A stretch of DNA of 64,000 bases from Pedobacter suwonensis (lineage in GTDB: Bacteria > Bacteroidota > Bacteroidia > Sphingobacteriales > Sphingobacteriaceae): contig NZ_FOJM01000008.1 in NCBI RefSeq assembly GCF_900111825.1, positions 1-64,000 on the forward strand, written 5' to 3'. The position numbers were made by a program, and so were the translations under genes. Positions 37,233 through 44,874 of the stretch are shown here, piece after piece; the stretch's first letter is position 1; every line of letters starts with the position of its first letter. Below the pieces are notes generated by a model, which was given only the letters and a program-made list of their open reading frames with translations, was not told the origin of the DNA and made no database searches.

Positions 37233-37793
37233 TTATTTTACACGCTCAACGTACTCACCGGTACGGGTATCAATTTTAATTTTATCGCCCTGGTTCACAA
37301 ACATAGGAACTTTAACTTCAACACCATTTTCTAATGTTGCTGCTTTTAGCGCATTTGTTGAAGTATCGCCTTTCACCGCAGGCTCAGAGTAAGTAATTTC
37401 AAATTCGGCGAAGTTTGGTAACTGGGCCATAATGGCTTCATCGCTTTCCATTGATACAATGATGCTCATGCCTTCTTTTAAGAATTTAATTGCCGAACCG
37501 AACAAGGATTTTTCAACGTTGAACTGTTCGTAGGTGTTGTTGTCCATTACGATCAAAGAATCACCTTCCTCATATAAGTATTGGTAATCGTTGGTTTCTA
37601 CGCGGCAGATTTCTACTGCCTCATCGGTATTCATGCGGGCTTCAACAATTCTGCCTGTTTTAATGTTGCGGAATTTACCGGTATAAAATGCGCCACCTTT
37701 TCCTGGGGTGCGGTGATTCCATTCGTCAACAGTAACCAGCTCATTGTTTACACGAAGAATGTTACCTGTTTTAATTTCTGATGCTTTTGCCAT
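37233..37793 (-). CDS. efp: Elongation factor P, canonical-loop paralogue
   Basis: A 186-residue translation factor with three beta-barrel domains; it relieves ribosome stalling at polyproline. The domain I loop reads HRTPGKGGAF, with Lys32 at the position that receives the activating modification in many EF-Ps. The domain II/III signature TYSEPAVKGDTST and the C-terminal VNQGDKIKIDTRTGEYVERV are typical. It is one of two EF-P genes here, about 130 nt from the other, with its own -7 box and terminator. Confidence 0.93.
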   Translation of the reverse strand: MAKASEIKTGNILRVNNELVTVDEWNHRTPGKGGAFYTGKFRNIKTGRIVEARMNTDEAVEICRVETNDYQYLYEEGDSLIVMDNNTYEQFNVEKSLFGSAIKFLKEGMSIIVSMESDEAIMAQLPNFAEFEITYSEPAVKGDTSTNALKAATLENGVEVKVPMFVNQGDKIKIDTRTGEYVERVK

Positions 37794-37839
37794 ATTGTAT
37801 GATCCTAAAATGGATTTGTATTTCAGTTTTTCGTGACGG

Positions 37840-37847
37840 CAAAGGTA
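37840..37847 (-). promoter_or_regulatory. -7 box of the first efp gene
   Basis: Minus-strand TACCTTTG, a perfect TAnnTTTG, 47 nt before the start codon. It indicates that this copy is transcribed on its own rather than only by read-through from the other efp. Confidence 0.55.
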
Positions 37848-37923
37848 AAATTATTTTGATAAAAAACGATAAAGGTTTAAGGCATAAGGCTTATGGTTTA
37901 AGAAAATTTAAACCATCGTTAAA

Positions 37924-38484
37924 CTATTTTACCCGCTCCATGTATTCGCCTGTTTTGGTATCAATCTTCACCTTTTCTCCCTGATTGATAAATAGAGGAA
38001 CCCTGATTTCAGCGCCGGTTTCTAAAGTGGCATATTTTAGCGCACTGGTGGAGGTGTCGCCTTTAACGGCAGGTTCAGAATAGGTGATTTCCAGTTCTAC
38101 ACTATTAGGCAGTTGGGCGACAATCGGCTCATCACTTTCAAAAGCAATGGTAACATTCATACCTTCTTTTAAGAATTTAATCGAGCTGCCAAAAAGTAAT
38201 TTGGGGATGTTGTACTGCTCATAAGTGTTATTATCCATCACTACCAGGTAATCGCCATCCTCATAGAGGTATTGATAATCGCTGGTTTCTACCCGGCAAA
38301 TGGTCACTTCTTCATCTGTACGGAAGCGGTATTCTACAATTTTACCGGTTTTTACATTGCGCATACGCGCCTGATAAAAAGCCCTTAAATTCCCTGGAGT
38401 ACGGTGGATGTACTCTTCTACACTTACCAACTCTCCGTTAAAACGAAGTACATTTCCGCTTTTTACTTCTGATGCCTTTGCCAT
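37924..38484 (-). CDS. Elongation factor P-like paralogue with altered loop
   Basis: A 186-residue EF-P that aligns end to end with the neighbour (same length, identical GDTST and VETxDYQYLYE segments). Its domain I loop is HRTPGNLRAF, so the loop Lys is Asn32 and the tip carries Arg34. The enzymes that modify Lys could not act there in the usual way. It may work unmodified, use Arg, or be specialised for other stalling motifs; this is inference. It has its own -7 box (38524-38531). Confidence 0.9.
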   Translation of the reverse strand: MAKASEVKSGNVLRFNGELVSVEEYIHRTPGNLRAFYQARMRNVKTGKIVEYRFRTDEEVTICRVETSDYQYLYEDGDYLVVMDNNTYEQYNIPKLLFGSSIKFLKEGMNVTIAFESDEPIVAQLPNSVELEITYSEPAVKGDTSTSALKYATLETGAEIRVPLFINQGEKVKIDTKTGEYMERVK

Positions 38485-38523
38485 TTTGTAATCGTGAATA
38501 TTGTTTTGTTAAGAATTAAAAAT

Positions 38524-38531
38524 CAAAGTTA
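38524..38531 (-). promoter_or_regulatory. -7 box of the second efp gene
   Basis: Minus-strand TAACTTTG fits TAnnTTTG, 40 nt before the start codon. No well-spaced upstream TTG is seen. Confidence 0.5.
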
Positions 38532-38716
38532 AAAAATGCAGACAGATTTGAAAAGCAAAACCTTCATTAATCGTAACCAGAAAGGCATACTTTCGTTTTA
38601 ATCTTCTTCCAGTTTCTAAGTTGTAAAACGGAGATGGCATGAATCCAAAGTATTTTATTGCGATCTGGTTTATAAAAGGTGAGCCGTGTGATGGAAAAAA
38701 GTCCTTATAAAAGAAA

Positions 38717-38871
38717 TGCCTTTGGGAACCACTCCAAAGGCATAATCAACCTAAACCTCAAACTAAACTATGAAAAATTCTTTGCCTTTAGGGGCTATAT
38801 AATTGATTCCAAAAATGGAAAAATATAATCTTTACTTAGAGAGATAAATTAAATAATTGTTTCTCTTTTTG
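38717..38871 (-). ncRNA. Candidate small RNA, unnamed
   Basis: A minus-strand unit of about 155 nt bounded by a promoter (38878-38906) and a strong hairpin, TGCCTTTGG (38742-38734 as read) paired with CCAAAGGCA (38725-38717), with an 8-nt loop and then ATTTCTTTT. Inside are TTCCATTTTTGGAA (a second hairpin) and CCTAAAGGCA, which could pair with the terminator arm TGCCTTTGG and compete with termination. There is no coding frame of any length, and the next gene downstream (efp paralogue) has its own -7 box, so an independent RNA is more likely than a leader. Together with 38485-38716 it explains the 502-bp gap. Confidence 0.5.
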
Positions 38872-38877
38872 GTGGTG

Positions 38878-38906
38878 CAAAGGTAAGTATAATCTACGAA
38901 TCTCAA
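38878..38906 (-). promoter_or_regulatory. Promoter of the candidate small RNA
   Basis: Minus-strand TTG (38906-38904), 18 bp, then TACCTTTG (38885-38878). No gene starts within 390 nt downstream. Confidence 0.6.
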
Positions 38907-38986
38907 AATATTTTTTCAAAAAAATATTTATAATACAAATGTATGACAAATCAGACTTTGCTATAATCGCTTTAATGTAGCTTAAG

Positions 38987-39604
38987 CTACTTATAATCAG
39001 ATATTTGTATGTGCTTAGAGCAGAAATCGTATTCTTGTATTTGATTTGAACCGATTATGGTAAGCCGCTCTTTCCCAAAATTTTCAATAAGTTCGCGGTA
39101 CCAACTTATGCCCTGAACGTCTAAATTACTTGTTGGCTCATCTAAAAATAAAATGGGTGTATCTGCACAACAGGCCAAAGCCAGTTTGGTTCTTTGCTTC
39201 ATTCCCGAAGAAAAATACTTGATTTGTTTATTTGCTGCTTTCTCTAATCCTAAAATACTGATCAGCTTTTTTGCGTCTAAATCAGTAGCAAAATCTTTAA
39301 ACTTAAAATGAAAATCAATGATCTCTTTTAGCGTAAAAGTTTCAACCAGTTCCAGATAGGGGGCAGCAAGGCTGGTGTATTTATAAATATTTTCGACGGG
39401 GATTTCGGTCTTATCTATAAAAAAGGAAATTTTGCCCTCAGAAGGGGATAAGCTACCGTTTAAAACGCTAAGCAGTGTTGATTTACCAGAACCATTAGGT
39501 CCAAGTATTGCGTAACTGTTTCCTGAGGTAAGTTCTGCGCTTAGATTTCTGAAAATCCACTCTTTGTTAAACCTTCTGCCAACATTTTGTAAAGTAATAT
39601 TCAT
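38987..39604 (-). CDS. ABC transporter ATP-binding protein, orphan
   Basis: A 205-residue ATPase: Walker A GPNGSGKST near 35-43, signature FSSGMKQR near 130, Walker B ILFLDEP near 155 and the following D-loop. No permease gene is adjacent, so the partner must be elsewhere. The ATG at 39604 is preferred to the TTG at 39613. The GNAT gene ends 13 nt upstream, so the two are probably co-transcribed. Confidence 0.9.
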   Translation of the reverse strand: MNITLQNVGRRFNKEWIFRNLSAELTSGNSYAILGPNGSGKSTLLSVLNGSLSPSEGKISFFIDKTEIPVENIYKYTSLAAPYLELVETFTLKEIIDFHFKFKDFATDLDAKKLISILGLEKAANKQIKYFSSGMKQRTKLALACCADTPILFLDEPTSNLDVQGISWYRELIENFGKERLTIIGSNQIQEYDFCSKHIQISDYK

Positions 39605-39617
39605 TTGTACCAAGCGT

Positions 39618-40067
39618 TTAGGGTTTAACGATGAGCGGTTTATTCATGTAAACGCTATTATCAATGCCGATATATTGTTCATAATTGTCCGTGATGCGAT
39701 AACCTGCCTTCTGATAAAGTGCAATGGCTTCTGGCTGTTTTTTGCCTGTTTCTAAAACGCATAAGGAAAAACCGAGCTCAATAGCCCAGTTTTCTAATTC
39801 GCTTAAAGCTTTAGCAGCTAGGCTTTGCTTCTTGTAATCTGGACGTACAAACATCCTTTTTACTTCGGCTGCTATGGCGGTGAAAGATTTTATCACACCG
39901 CAAACCGGCAGTCTCCTCCGATAGGCAATAACAAGCTCCTTAATGCTCTCAATCTGATTAAATTGTGCATAAAAGGCATGATCATCATCATCTCGAATAA
40001 CCAGATCCAGATCTAATAAAGCAGCTAACATCCTAAAATCCACATGTTCTGAATCTATCCGGACCAT
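39618..40067 (-). CDS. GNAT-family N-acetyltransferase
   Basis: A 149-residue acetyl-CoA-dependent transferase of the GNAT fold. The acetyl-CoA motif is weakly kept as VRPDYKKQSLAAKAL (near 92-106), where a Arg/Gln-x-x-Gly-x-Gly/Ala signature is expected, and ALYQKAGYRIT near 122-132 is the typical strand after it. Substrate unknown. Confidence 0.8.
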   Translation of the reverse strand: MVRIDSEHVDFRMLAALLDLDLVIRDDDDHAFYAQFNQIESIKELVIAYRRRLPVCGVIKSFTAIAAEVKRMFVRPDYKKQSLAAKALSELENWAIELGFSLCVLETGKKQPEAIALYQKAGYRITDNYEQYIGIDNSVYMNKPLIVKP

Positions 40068-40153
40068 CTTAAATCACTCGTGAACATTTATTTGAATCTG
40101 GTTAAGCAGTATGTTTAACCCTCTACCTTAAACCCTTTGGCATTCTACCTTAA

Positions 40154-40939
40154 TTAGCTTCCCATGCCAAAGCCCTTCATTACCCCACGGTTAGAATTGC
40201 GGATAAAATCTACGATTTCATCACGTATTTCAGTAGGTTTAAATTCGGCTTCGATCATGTCTAAAGCTTTCGTTACGTTATTGTGCTTTACAAAAAGTAC
40301 ACGGTAGATTTCCTGAATTTCATCAATCTGCTCGTTCGTAAACCCTCTTCTACGCAACCCCACAGAGTTGATGCCGGCATAAGAAAGTGGCTCGCGAGCT
40401 GCTTTGACATATGGTGGCACGTCTTTACGTACCAATGAACCGCCGGTTACAAAAGCATAAGAACCAACTTTAACAAATTGATGTATGGCAACCAAACCAG
40501 CTAAAACCACATTGTTTCCAATGGTGATGTGGCCCGCCAAGGTGGTACTATTTGAAAATATGCAGTTATTTCCAACCTCACAATCGTGTGCGATGTGCGA
40601 ATAGGCCTGGATTAAACAGTTGCTGCCTATAGTGGTTTTCCATTTATCTTTTGTGCCACGGTTAACGGTAACACACTCCCGTATTGTGGTATTATCGCCA
40701 ATTTCTGCGGTGGTAATCTCACCGGCAAATTTTAAGTCCTGCGGCTCTCCTGAAATAACCGCACCAGGAAAGATTCTGCAGTTTTTACCGATCCGGGCGC
40801 CATCCATAATGGTCACATTTGATCCGATCCAGGTGCCCTCGCCAATTACAACGTCTTTATGTATCACTACAAAAGGTTCAATTACCACGTTTTCTGCGAT
40901 TTTTGCCTGTGGGTGTATATATGCTAAAGGTTGTATCAT
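40154..40939 (-). CDS. lpxA: UDP-N-acetylglucosamine acyltransferase LpxA
   Basis: A 261-residue trimeric left-handed beta-helix enzyme that puts a 3-hydroxyacyl chain on UDP-GlcNAc, the first step of lipid A synthesis. Hexapeptide repeats run through the first about 190 residues (IHPQAKIAENVVIEPFVVIH, IGSNVTIMDGARIGKNCRIF), with the catalytic His in AYSHIAHDC near 121-125 (His in that segment). The helical C-terminus follows. It is last in the operon lpxD, lpxC-fabZ, lpxA; start and stop overlap by 1 nt. Confidence 0.95.
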   Translation of the reverse strand: MIQPLAYIHPQAKIAENVVIEPFVVIHKDVVIGEGTWIGSNVTIMDGARIGKNCRIFPGAVISGEPQDLKFAGEITTAEIGDNTTIRECVTVNRGTKDKWKTTIGSNCLIQAYSHIAHDCEVGNNCIFSNSTTLAGHITIGNNVVLAGLVAIHQFVKVGSYAFVTGGSLVRKDVPPYVKAAREPLSYAGINSVGLRRRGFTNEQIDEIQEIYRVLFVKHNNVTKALDMIEAEFKPTEIRDEIVDFIRNSNRGVMKGFGMGS

Positions 40940-42351
40940 TATTGAGCGGGTTCTGCTTGTTTAACTTTTGAAATTTGAGCCATCATTTCGGCTTCTACCA
41001 CGATTTTTTCACCTACCATACCTACACCTTTCATCTGGGCAATGCCTCTTCTGATGGGTTCAAGTAAATCGCAGCGGAAAACAATGGTATCGCCAGGAAG
41101 TACCTGTGCCCTAAAGCGAACATTATCTATTTTCAGGAAATAGGTAAGGTAATTCTCTGGGTCTGGTACAGTACAAAGAACAAGAATCCCGCCAACCTGT
41201 GCCATAGCTTCTATTTGCAGTACACCTGGAAATACCGGAGCACCTGGAAAATGACCTTTGAAAAACTCTTCGTTCATGGTTACGTTTTTAACCCCAACCA
41301 CGTGGTTTTTAGAAAGTTCTAATATTTTATCAACGAAGAGAAATGGCTGGCGGTGAGGCAAAATTTCCATGATCTTCACTACATCGAACAATGGTTTTGC
41401 ACTCGGATCGTATACCTTCTGTACTTTTTTGTTTTTCTCTTTTTTAATCGCTGCTTTAATCTTTTTGGCAAAAGCAACGTTTGCGGCGTGGCCTGGACGG
41501 GCGGCCATGATATGGCCTTTTAAATGCATGCCAACCAGGGCCAAATCGCCGATCATATCCAAAAGTTTATGTCGTGCCGGCTCATTCTGGTAACGCAGTT
41601 CCATGTTGTTCAAAATCCCTTGTGGGGCAACATCGATATCTTTACGGTTAAATAATTTAGCCAGGTGACTCAGTTCGTCCTTGGTAACTTCTTTATCTAC
41701 AATCACAATGGCGTTATTTAAATCGCCGCCTTTAATTAGATTGTGCGATAACTGGTATTCCAGTTCATGTAAAAAGCAGAAAGTACGGCATGAAGCAATT
41801 TCTTTCTTAAACTCTGCAATGGTGTTAATACCAGCGTGCTGGCTGCCCAAAACAGGAGAGTTATAGTCAATCATGCAGGTAAAACGGTAATCGTCTAACG
41901 GCATGGCCACAATTTCTACTTTTCTATCTTCCTCTGTATAGGTAATGTTATGTGGAATGGTAAAGTACTCGCGGTCTGCATTTTGCTCAACTGTACCCAC
42001 CTCTTCCAGTAAATCAATAAACTGGATAGAACTCCCGTCCATGATCGGTGTTTCCGGACCATCTAATTTAATCAGTATGTTATCAAGGTCCATACCCACC
42101 AGCGATGCCATAACATGCTCTACGGTGCTTACGCTAGCACCATTTTGGGTTATCGTAGTACCTCGTGAGGTATCCGTAACATTATCTGCATCAGCGTCGA
42201 TAATAGGCTGGCCTTCTAAATCAATACGCTGAAATTTGAAGCCATGATTTTCGGGGGCGGGGCAAAATGTTAAAGTAACATTAGCACCAGTGTGTAAACC
42301 AACACCAGATGCTGATATTTCCTGTTTAATCGTTTTTTGTCTAACGTTCAT
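40939..42351 (-). CDS. lpxC/fabZ: Bifunctional LpxC deacetylase / FabZ dehydratase
   Basis: A 470-residue fusion. Residues 1 to about 300 are LpxC, the zinc deacetylase that commits lipid A synthesis: GVGLHTG near 15, VEHVMASL (Zn His) near 78, and ARHKLLDMIGDLALVG (Zn His and Asp) near 258. Residues about 325-465 are FabZ, a beta-hydroxyacyl-ACP dehydratase of fatty acid synthesis: LPHRQPFLFVD and FFKGHFPGAPVFPGVLQIEA. Fusion of the two activities in one protein is characteristic of Bacteroidota. It overlaps lpxD by 11 nt. Confidence 0.96.
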   Translation of the reverse strand: MNVRQKTIKQEISASGVGLHTGANVTLTFCPAPENHGFKFQRIDLEGQPIIDADADNVTDTSRGTTITQNGASVSTVEHVMASLVGMDLDNILIKLDGPETPIMDGSSIQFIDLLEEVGTVEQNADREYFTIPHNITYTEEDRKVEIVAMPLDDYRFTCMIDYNSPVLGSQHAGINTIAEFKKEIASCRTFCFLHELEYQLSHNLIKGGDLNNAIVIVDKEVTKDELSHLAKLFNRKDIDVAPQGILNNMELRYQNEPARHKLLDMIGDLALVGMHLKGHIMAARPGHAANVAFAKKIKAAIKKEKNKKVQKVYDPSAKPLFDVVKIMEILPHRQPFLFVDKILELSKNHVVGVKNVTMNEEFFKGHFPGAPVFPGVLQIEAMAQVGGILVLCTVPDPENYLTYFLKIDNVRFRAQVLPGDTIVFRCDLLEPIRRGIAQMKGVGMVGEKIVVEAEMMAQISKVKQAEPAQ

Positions 42352-43417
42352 TGTGTATTGTATTCTTTTCCAGTTCGGCGGTGAGCTTTTTCAACTCCTC
42401 TTCGAGCTTATTTATTCTTTTTTCCACATCGGGAAGATGTTTGAAAATGACTGAAGCCCGCATCCAGTTACGGAGTGGTTGCGCCGGACTACCATGCCAT
42501 TGTTTATTCTCTTCTGTAATATTAAAATTTATGCCGGCCTGTGCACCAATTTGCGTTCCCTTAGCTAACGTTAAATGTCCTGCTATACCTACCTGTCCGC
42601 CAATAACGCTATTTGCGCCAATTTTTGTGCTTCCGGATATGCCAGACTGTGCCGCTAAAACGGTATTTTCGCCAATTTCCACATTGTGGGCAATCTGGAT
42701 CAGGTTATCGATTTTCGCACCTTTCTTCACAATTGTAGATCCCATTGTTGCGCGATCTACAGTGGTGTTTGCGCCAATTTCCACGTCATCTTCAATAATA
42801 ACGTTTCCGATCTGTGGAATTTTATTATAAGTGCCGTCTTTTTGTGGTGCAAAACCAAAGCCATCACTTCCGATAACGGTATTGGCATGGATAACCACAC
42901 TGCTGCCGATTATAGAATTGTGGTATATTTTTACACCAGGAAAAAAGGTGCTGTTTTTGCCAATTTTTGAATTAGCACCAATAAAGGTTTGTGCATTTAT
43001 TTTACAACCATCAGCAATCTCTACATTTTCGGCAACGTAAGCAAAAGCATCGATAAATACATTATTGCCGATTTTTGCGGTAGGATGAACGAATGCCAGT
43101 TGATCAATCCCGGATTTTATGGTTTGTGCATTGATAGCTTCGTTATATTTATCCAGTAAAATCGTAAACGCACTATATGGATTTTCAACACGGATTAGTG
43201 TGCTGGTATAAGACTGGGTAGGCGCAAAATCTTTAGATACGATAACAACTGAAGCCTTCGTAGAATACAAAAAGTTTTCATACTTAGGGTTAGAAAGAAA
43301 AGATAGGGAGCCTTCCTTCCCGTCTTCTATTTTAGAAAGTTCGGTAACGGCTACATCGGGGTTACCATCAATGGAACCGTTTAGAAACTGACTTATCTGC
43401 GTGGCAGTAAATTGCAT
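42341..43417 (-). CDS. lpxD: UDP-3-O-acyl-glucosamine N-acyltransferase LpxD
   Basis: A 358-residue beta-helix acyltransferase that adds the second 3-hydroxyacyl chain in lipid A synthesis. N-terminal domain MQFTATQISQFLNGSIDG then SLSFLSNPKY; from about 110 a long run of hexapeptide repeats; the active-site His is in the IQIAHNVEIGENT segment near 245. The C-terminus is a short coiled coil. Its start (43417) is fixed by homology and by a strong promoter only a few bases upstream. Confidence 0.95.
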   Translation of the reverse strand: MQFTATQISQFLNGSIDGNPDVAVTELSKIEDGKEGSLSFLSNPKYENFLYSTKASVVIVSKDFAPTQSYTSTLIRVENPYSAFTILLDKYNEAINAQTIKSGIDQLAFVHPTAKIGNNVFIDAFAYVAENVEIADGCKINAQTFIGANSKIGKNSTFFPGVKIYHNSIIGSSVVIHANTVIGSDGFGFAPQKDGTYNKIPQIGNVIIEDDVEIGANTTVDRATMGSTIVKKGAKIDNLIQIAHNVEIGENTVLAAQSGISGSTKIGANSVIGGQVGIAGHLTLAKGTQIGAQAGINFNITEENKQWHGSPAQPLRNWMRASVIFKHLPDVEKRINKLEEELKKLTAELEKNTIHNER

Positions 43418-43421
43418 CGTA

Positions 43422-43451
43422 CAAAGGTATATGTTAAATTGATATGAACAA
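43422..43451 (-). promoter_or_regulatory. Promoter of the lpxD operon, near-leaderless
   Basis: Minus-strand TTG (43451-43449), 19 bp, then TACCTTTG (43429-43422). The last G of the -7 box is 5 nt before the start codon, so the mRNA would have almost no leader. Confidence 0.75.
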
Positions 43452-43539
43452 AAAAACCTGCATGGGTTAAACGGTGTATTATTTGCACAATAATAAGAGT
43501 TAAAACGGCACCAAAAGTCAAATATTTTGTTAAAAAAAC

Positions 43540-44763
43540 TTAAATACCTCTTGGGTAACAGAGGATATATTTCTCTACAGTTTTTTGTAGCGACTCTAAA
43601 TTGGACAAATCAGAAGCCTTGGCAATATCAACAATGTCGTTATTTTTCATTAAAATCTTAATATTTCCGAGGCCTGCGTGATAAGCACGGTTTTGGATAG
43701 AATCGGTAAAAACAAAATAACGGGCCTCTTCTGGTTTAATTCCCAATAAATTAATTGCTGCATCCTGCAAAAAGTTTACGCGATCTGTATCCGCCCTCTC
43801 GTTACCCATTTCAACTTTATAGAGGTTCCGGGCAGTAAGCATTTTACATAACGTAGACAAAATTTTATCATCATGTTTGGTCCAAACCTTAACTGCAGCA
43901 TAAATATCCTGATCATCAAGGTTGGTAAAATGCTCAAGATTTTCATGCTGTTCAAAAAAATTAGCCTCGTTGATATCGTTTTTTAAAAAATAATTTAAGG
44001 ATGGCGAAGCAAACAAATTCTCGCCGGCAGCAGCTAACTCCTTAGCACGTTCCAGTAATTTTACCAGAATCATCTCGCCAGATATTACTGTTTTGTGCAG
44101 ATAAACCTGCCAATACATCAGCCTGCGGGCAATTAAAAATTTTTCTATAGAATAGATGCCTTTTTCTTCAATCACCAGATTATCATCGTAAACATTAAAC
44201 ATTTTAATGATCCGATCGAAACTGATTACGCCTTCACTCACGCCCGTAAAAAAGCTGTCGCGGTTTAAATAATCCATTCTGTCCAGATCTAACTGCCCGG
44301 AAATCAATTGATGGAGAAATTTTTTAGGGTAAGTACCATTAAAAATTTCAATGGCATGGGTTAAACGTCCGTCGAAATGTGTATTCAGGTCCTGCATCAG
44401 TTTGGCTGATATATCTTCATGCCTGATTCCGGTTACCAAAGAATGTTCAAGTGCATGCGAGAAAGGCCCATGACCGATATCGTGTAATAAAATGGCCAAA
44501 ATGGCGGCTTCCTCTTCGCCATCAGTTATGGTGTGTCCTTTACTTTTTAAAAGGTTGATGGCCAAACTCATTAAGTGCATGGCGCCTAAGGCATGGTGAA
44601 AACGCGTGTGTAAAGCCCCTGGATAAACCAAATGGGTCATCCCGAGCTGTTTAATGTAGCGTAAACGCTGGAAATAAGGATGGGAGATGACGTCGTAAAC
44701 GAATTCGGACGGGATACTGATGAACCCGTAAACAGGATCATTTATTATTTTCTTCTTGTTCAA
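43540..44763 (-). CDS. HD-domain phosphohydrolase (dGTPase-like)
   Basis: A 407-residue cytosolic protein of the HD superfamily. Metal ligands: RFHHALGAMH near 53-62, LLHDIGHGPFSHALEH near 91-106 (HD pair) and the Asp in DLDRMDYLNRD near 160-170. The helical remainder resembles SAMHD1/dGTPase-related bacterial proteins. The exact nucleotide substrate is unknown. It is divergent from porX. Confidence 0.87.
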   Translation of the reverse strand: MNKKKIINDPVYGFISIPSEFVYDVISHPYFQRLRYIKQLGMTHLVYPGALHTRFHHALGAMHLMSLAINLLKSKGHTITDGEEEAAILAILLHDIGHGPFSHALEHSLVTGIRHEDISAKLMQDLNTHFDGRLTHAIEIFNGTYPKKFLHQLISGQLDLDRMDYLNRDSFFTGVSEGVISFDRIIKMFNVYDDNLVIEEKGIYSIEKFLIARRLMYWQVYLHKTVISGEMILVKLLERAKELAAAGENLFASPSLNYFLKNDINEANFFEQHENLEHFTNLDDQDIYAAVKVWTKHDDKILSTLCKMLTARNLYKVEMGNERADTDRVNFLQDAAINLLGIKPEEARYFVFTDSIQNRAYHAGLGNIKILMKNNDIVDIAKASDLSNLESLQKTVEKYILCYPRGI

Positions 44764-44874
44764 TCGTTAAAAATAGTTAAATAGGTAGATACGGTACAAA
44801 AATTGCTATTTTTATTTATAGTTTGAATGACCTGCCGTAATTAAACGGCAATACTGTTCTATTTTTACAAAAAC

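Noticed and set aside
38767..38803. Ten-codon plus-strand leader peptide (MKNSLPLGAI)
   Set aside because: No promoter, following gene or terminator fits it on that strand; the minus-strand unit explains the region better.
42351..42830. 159-codon plus-strand frame opposite lpxD
   Set aside because: It is a shadow of the hexapeptide-repeat coding strand; no start signals and no family likeness.
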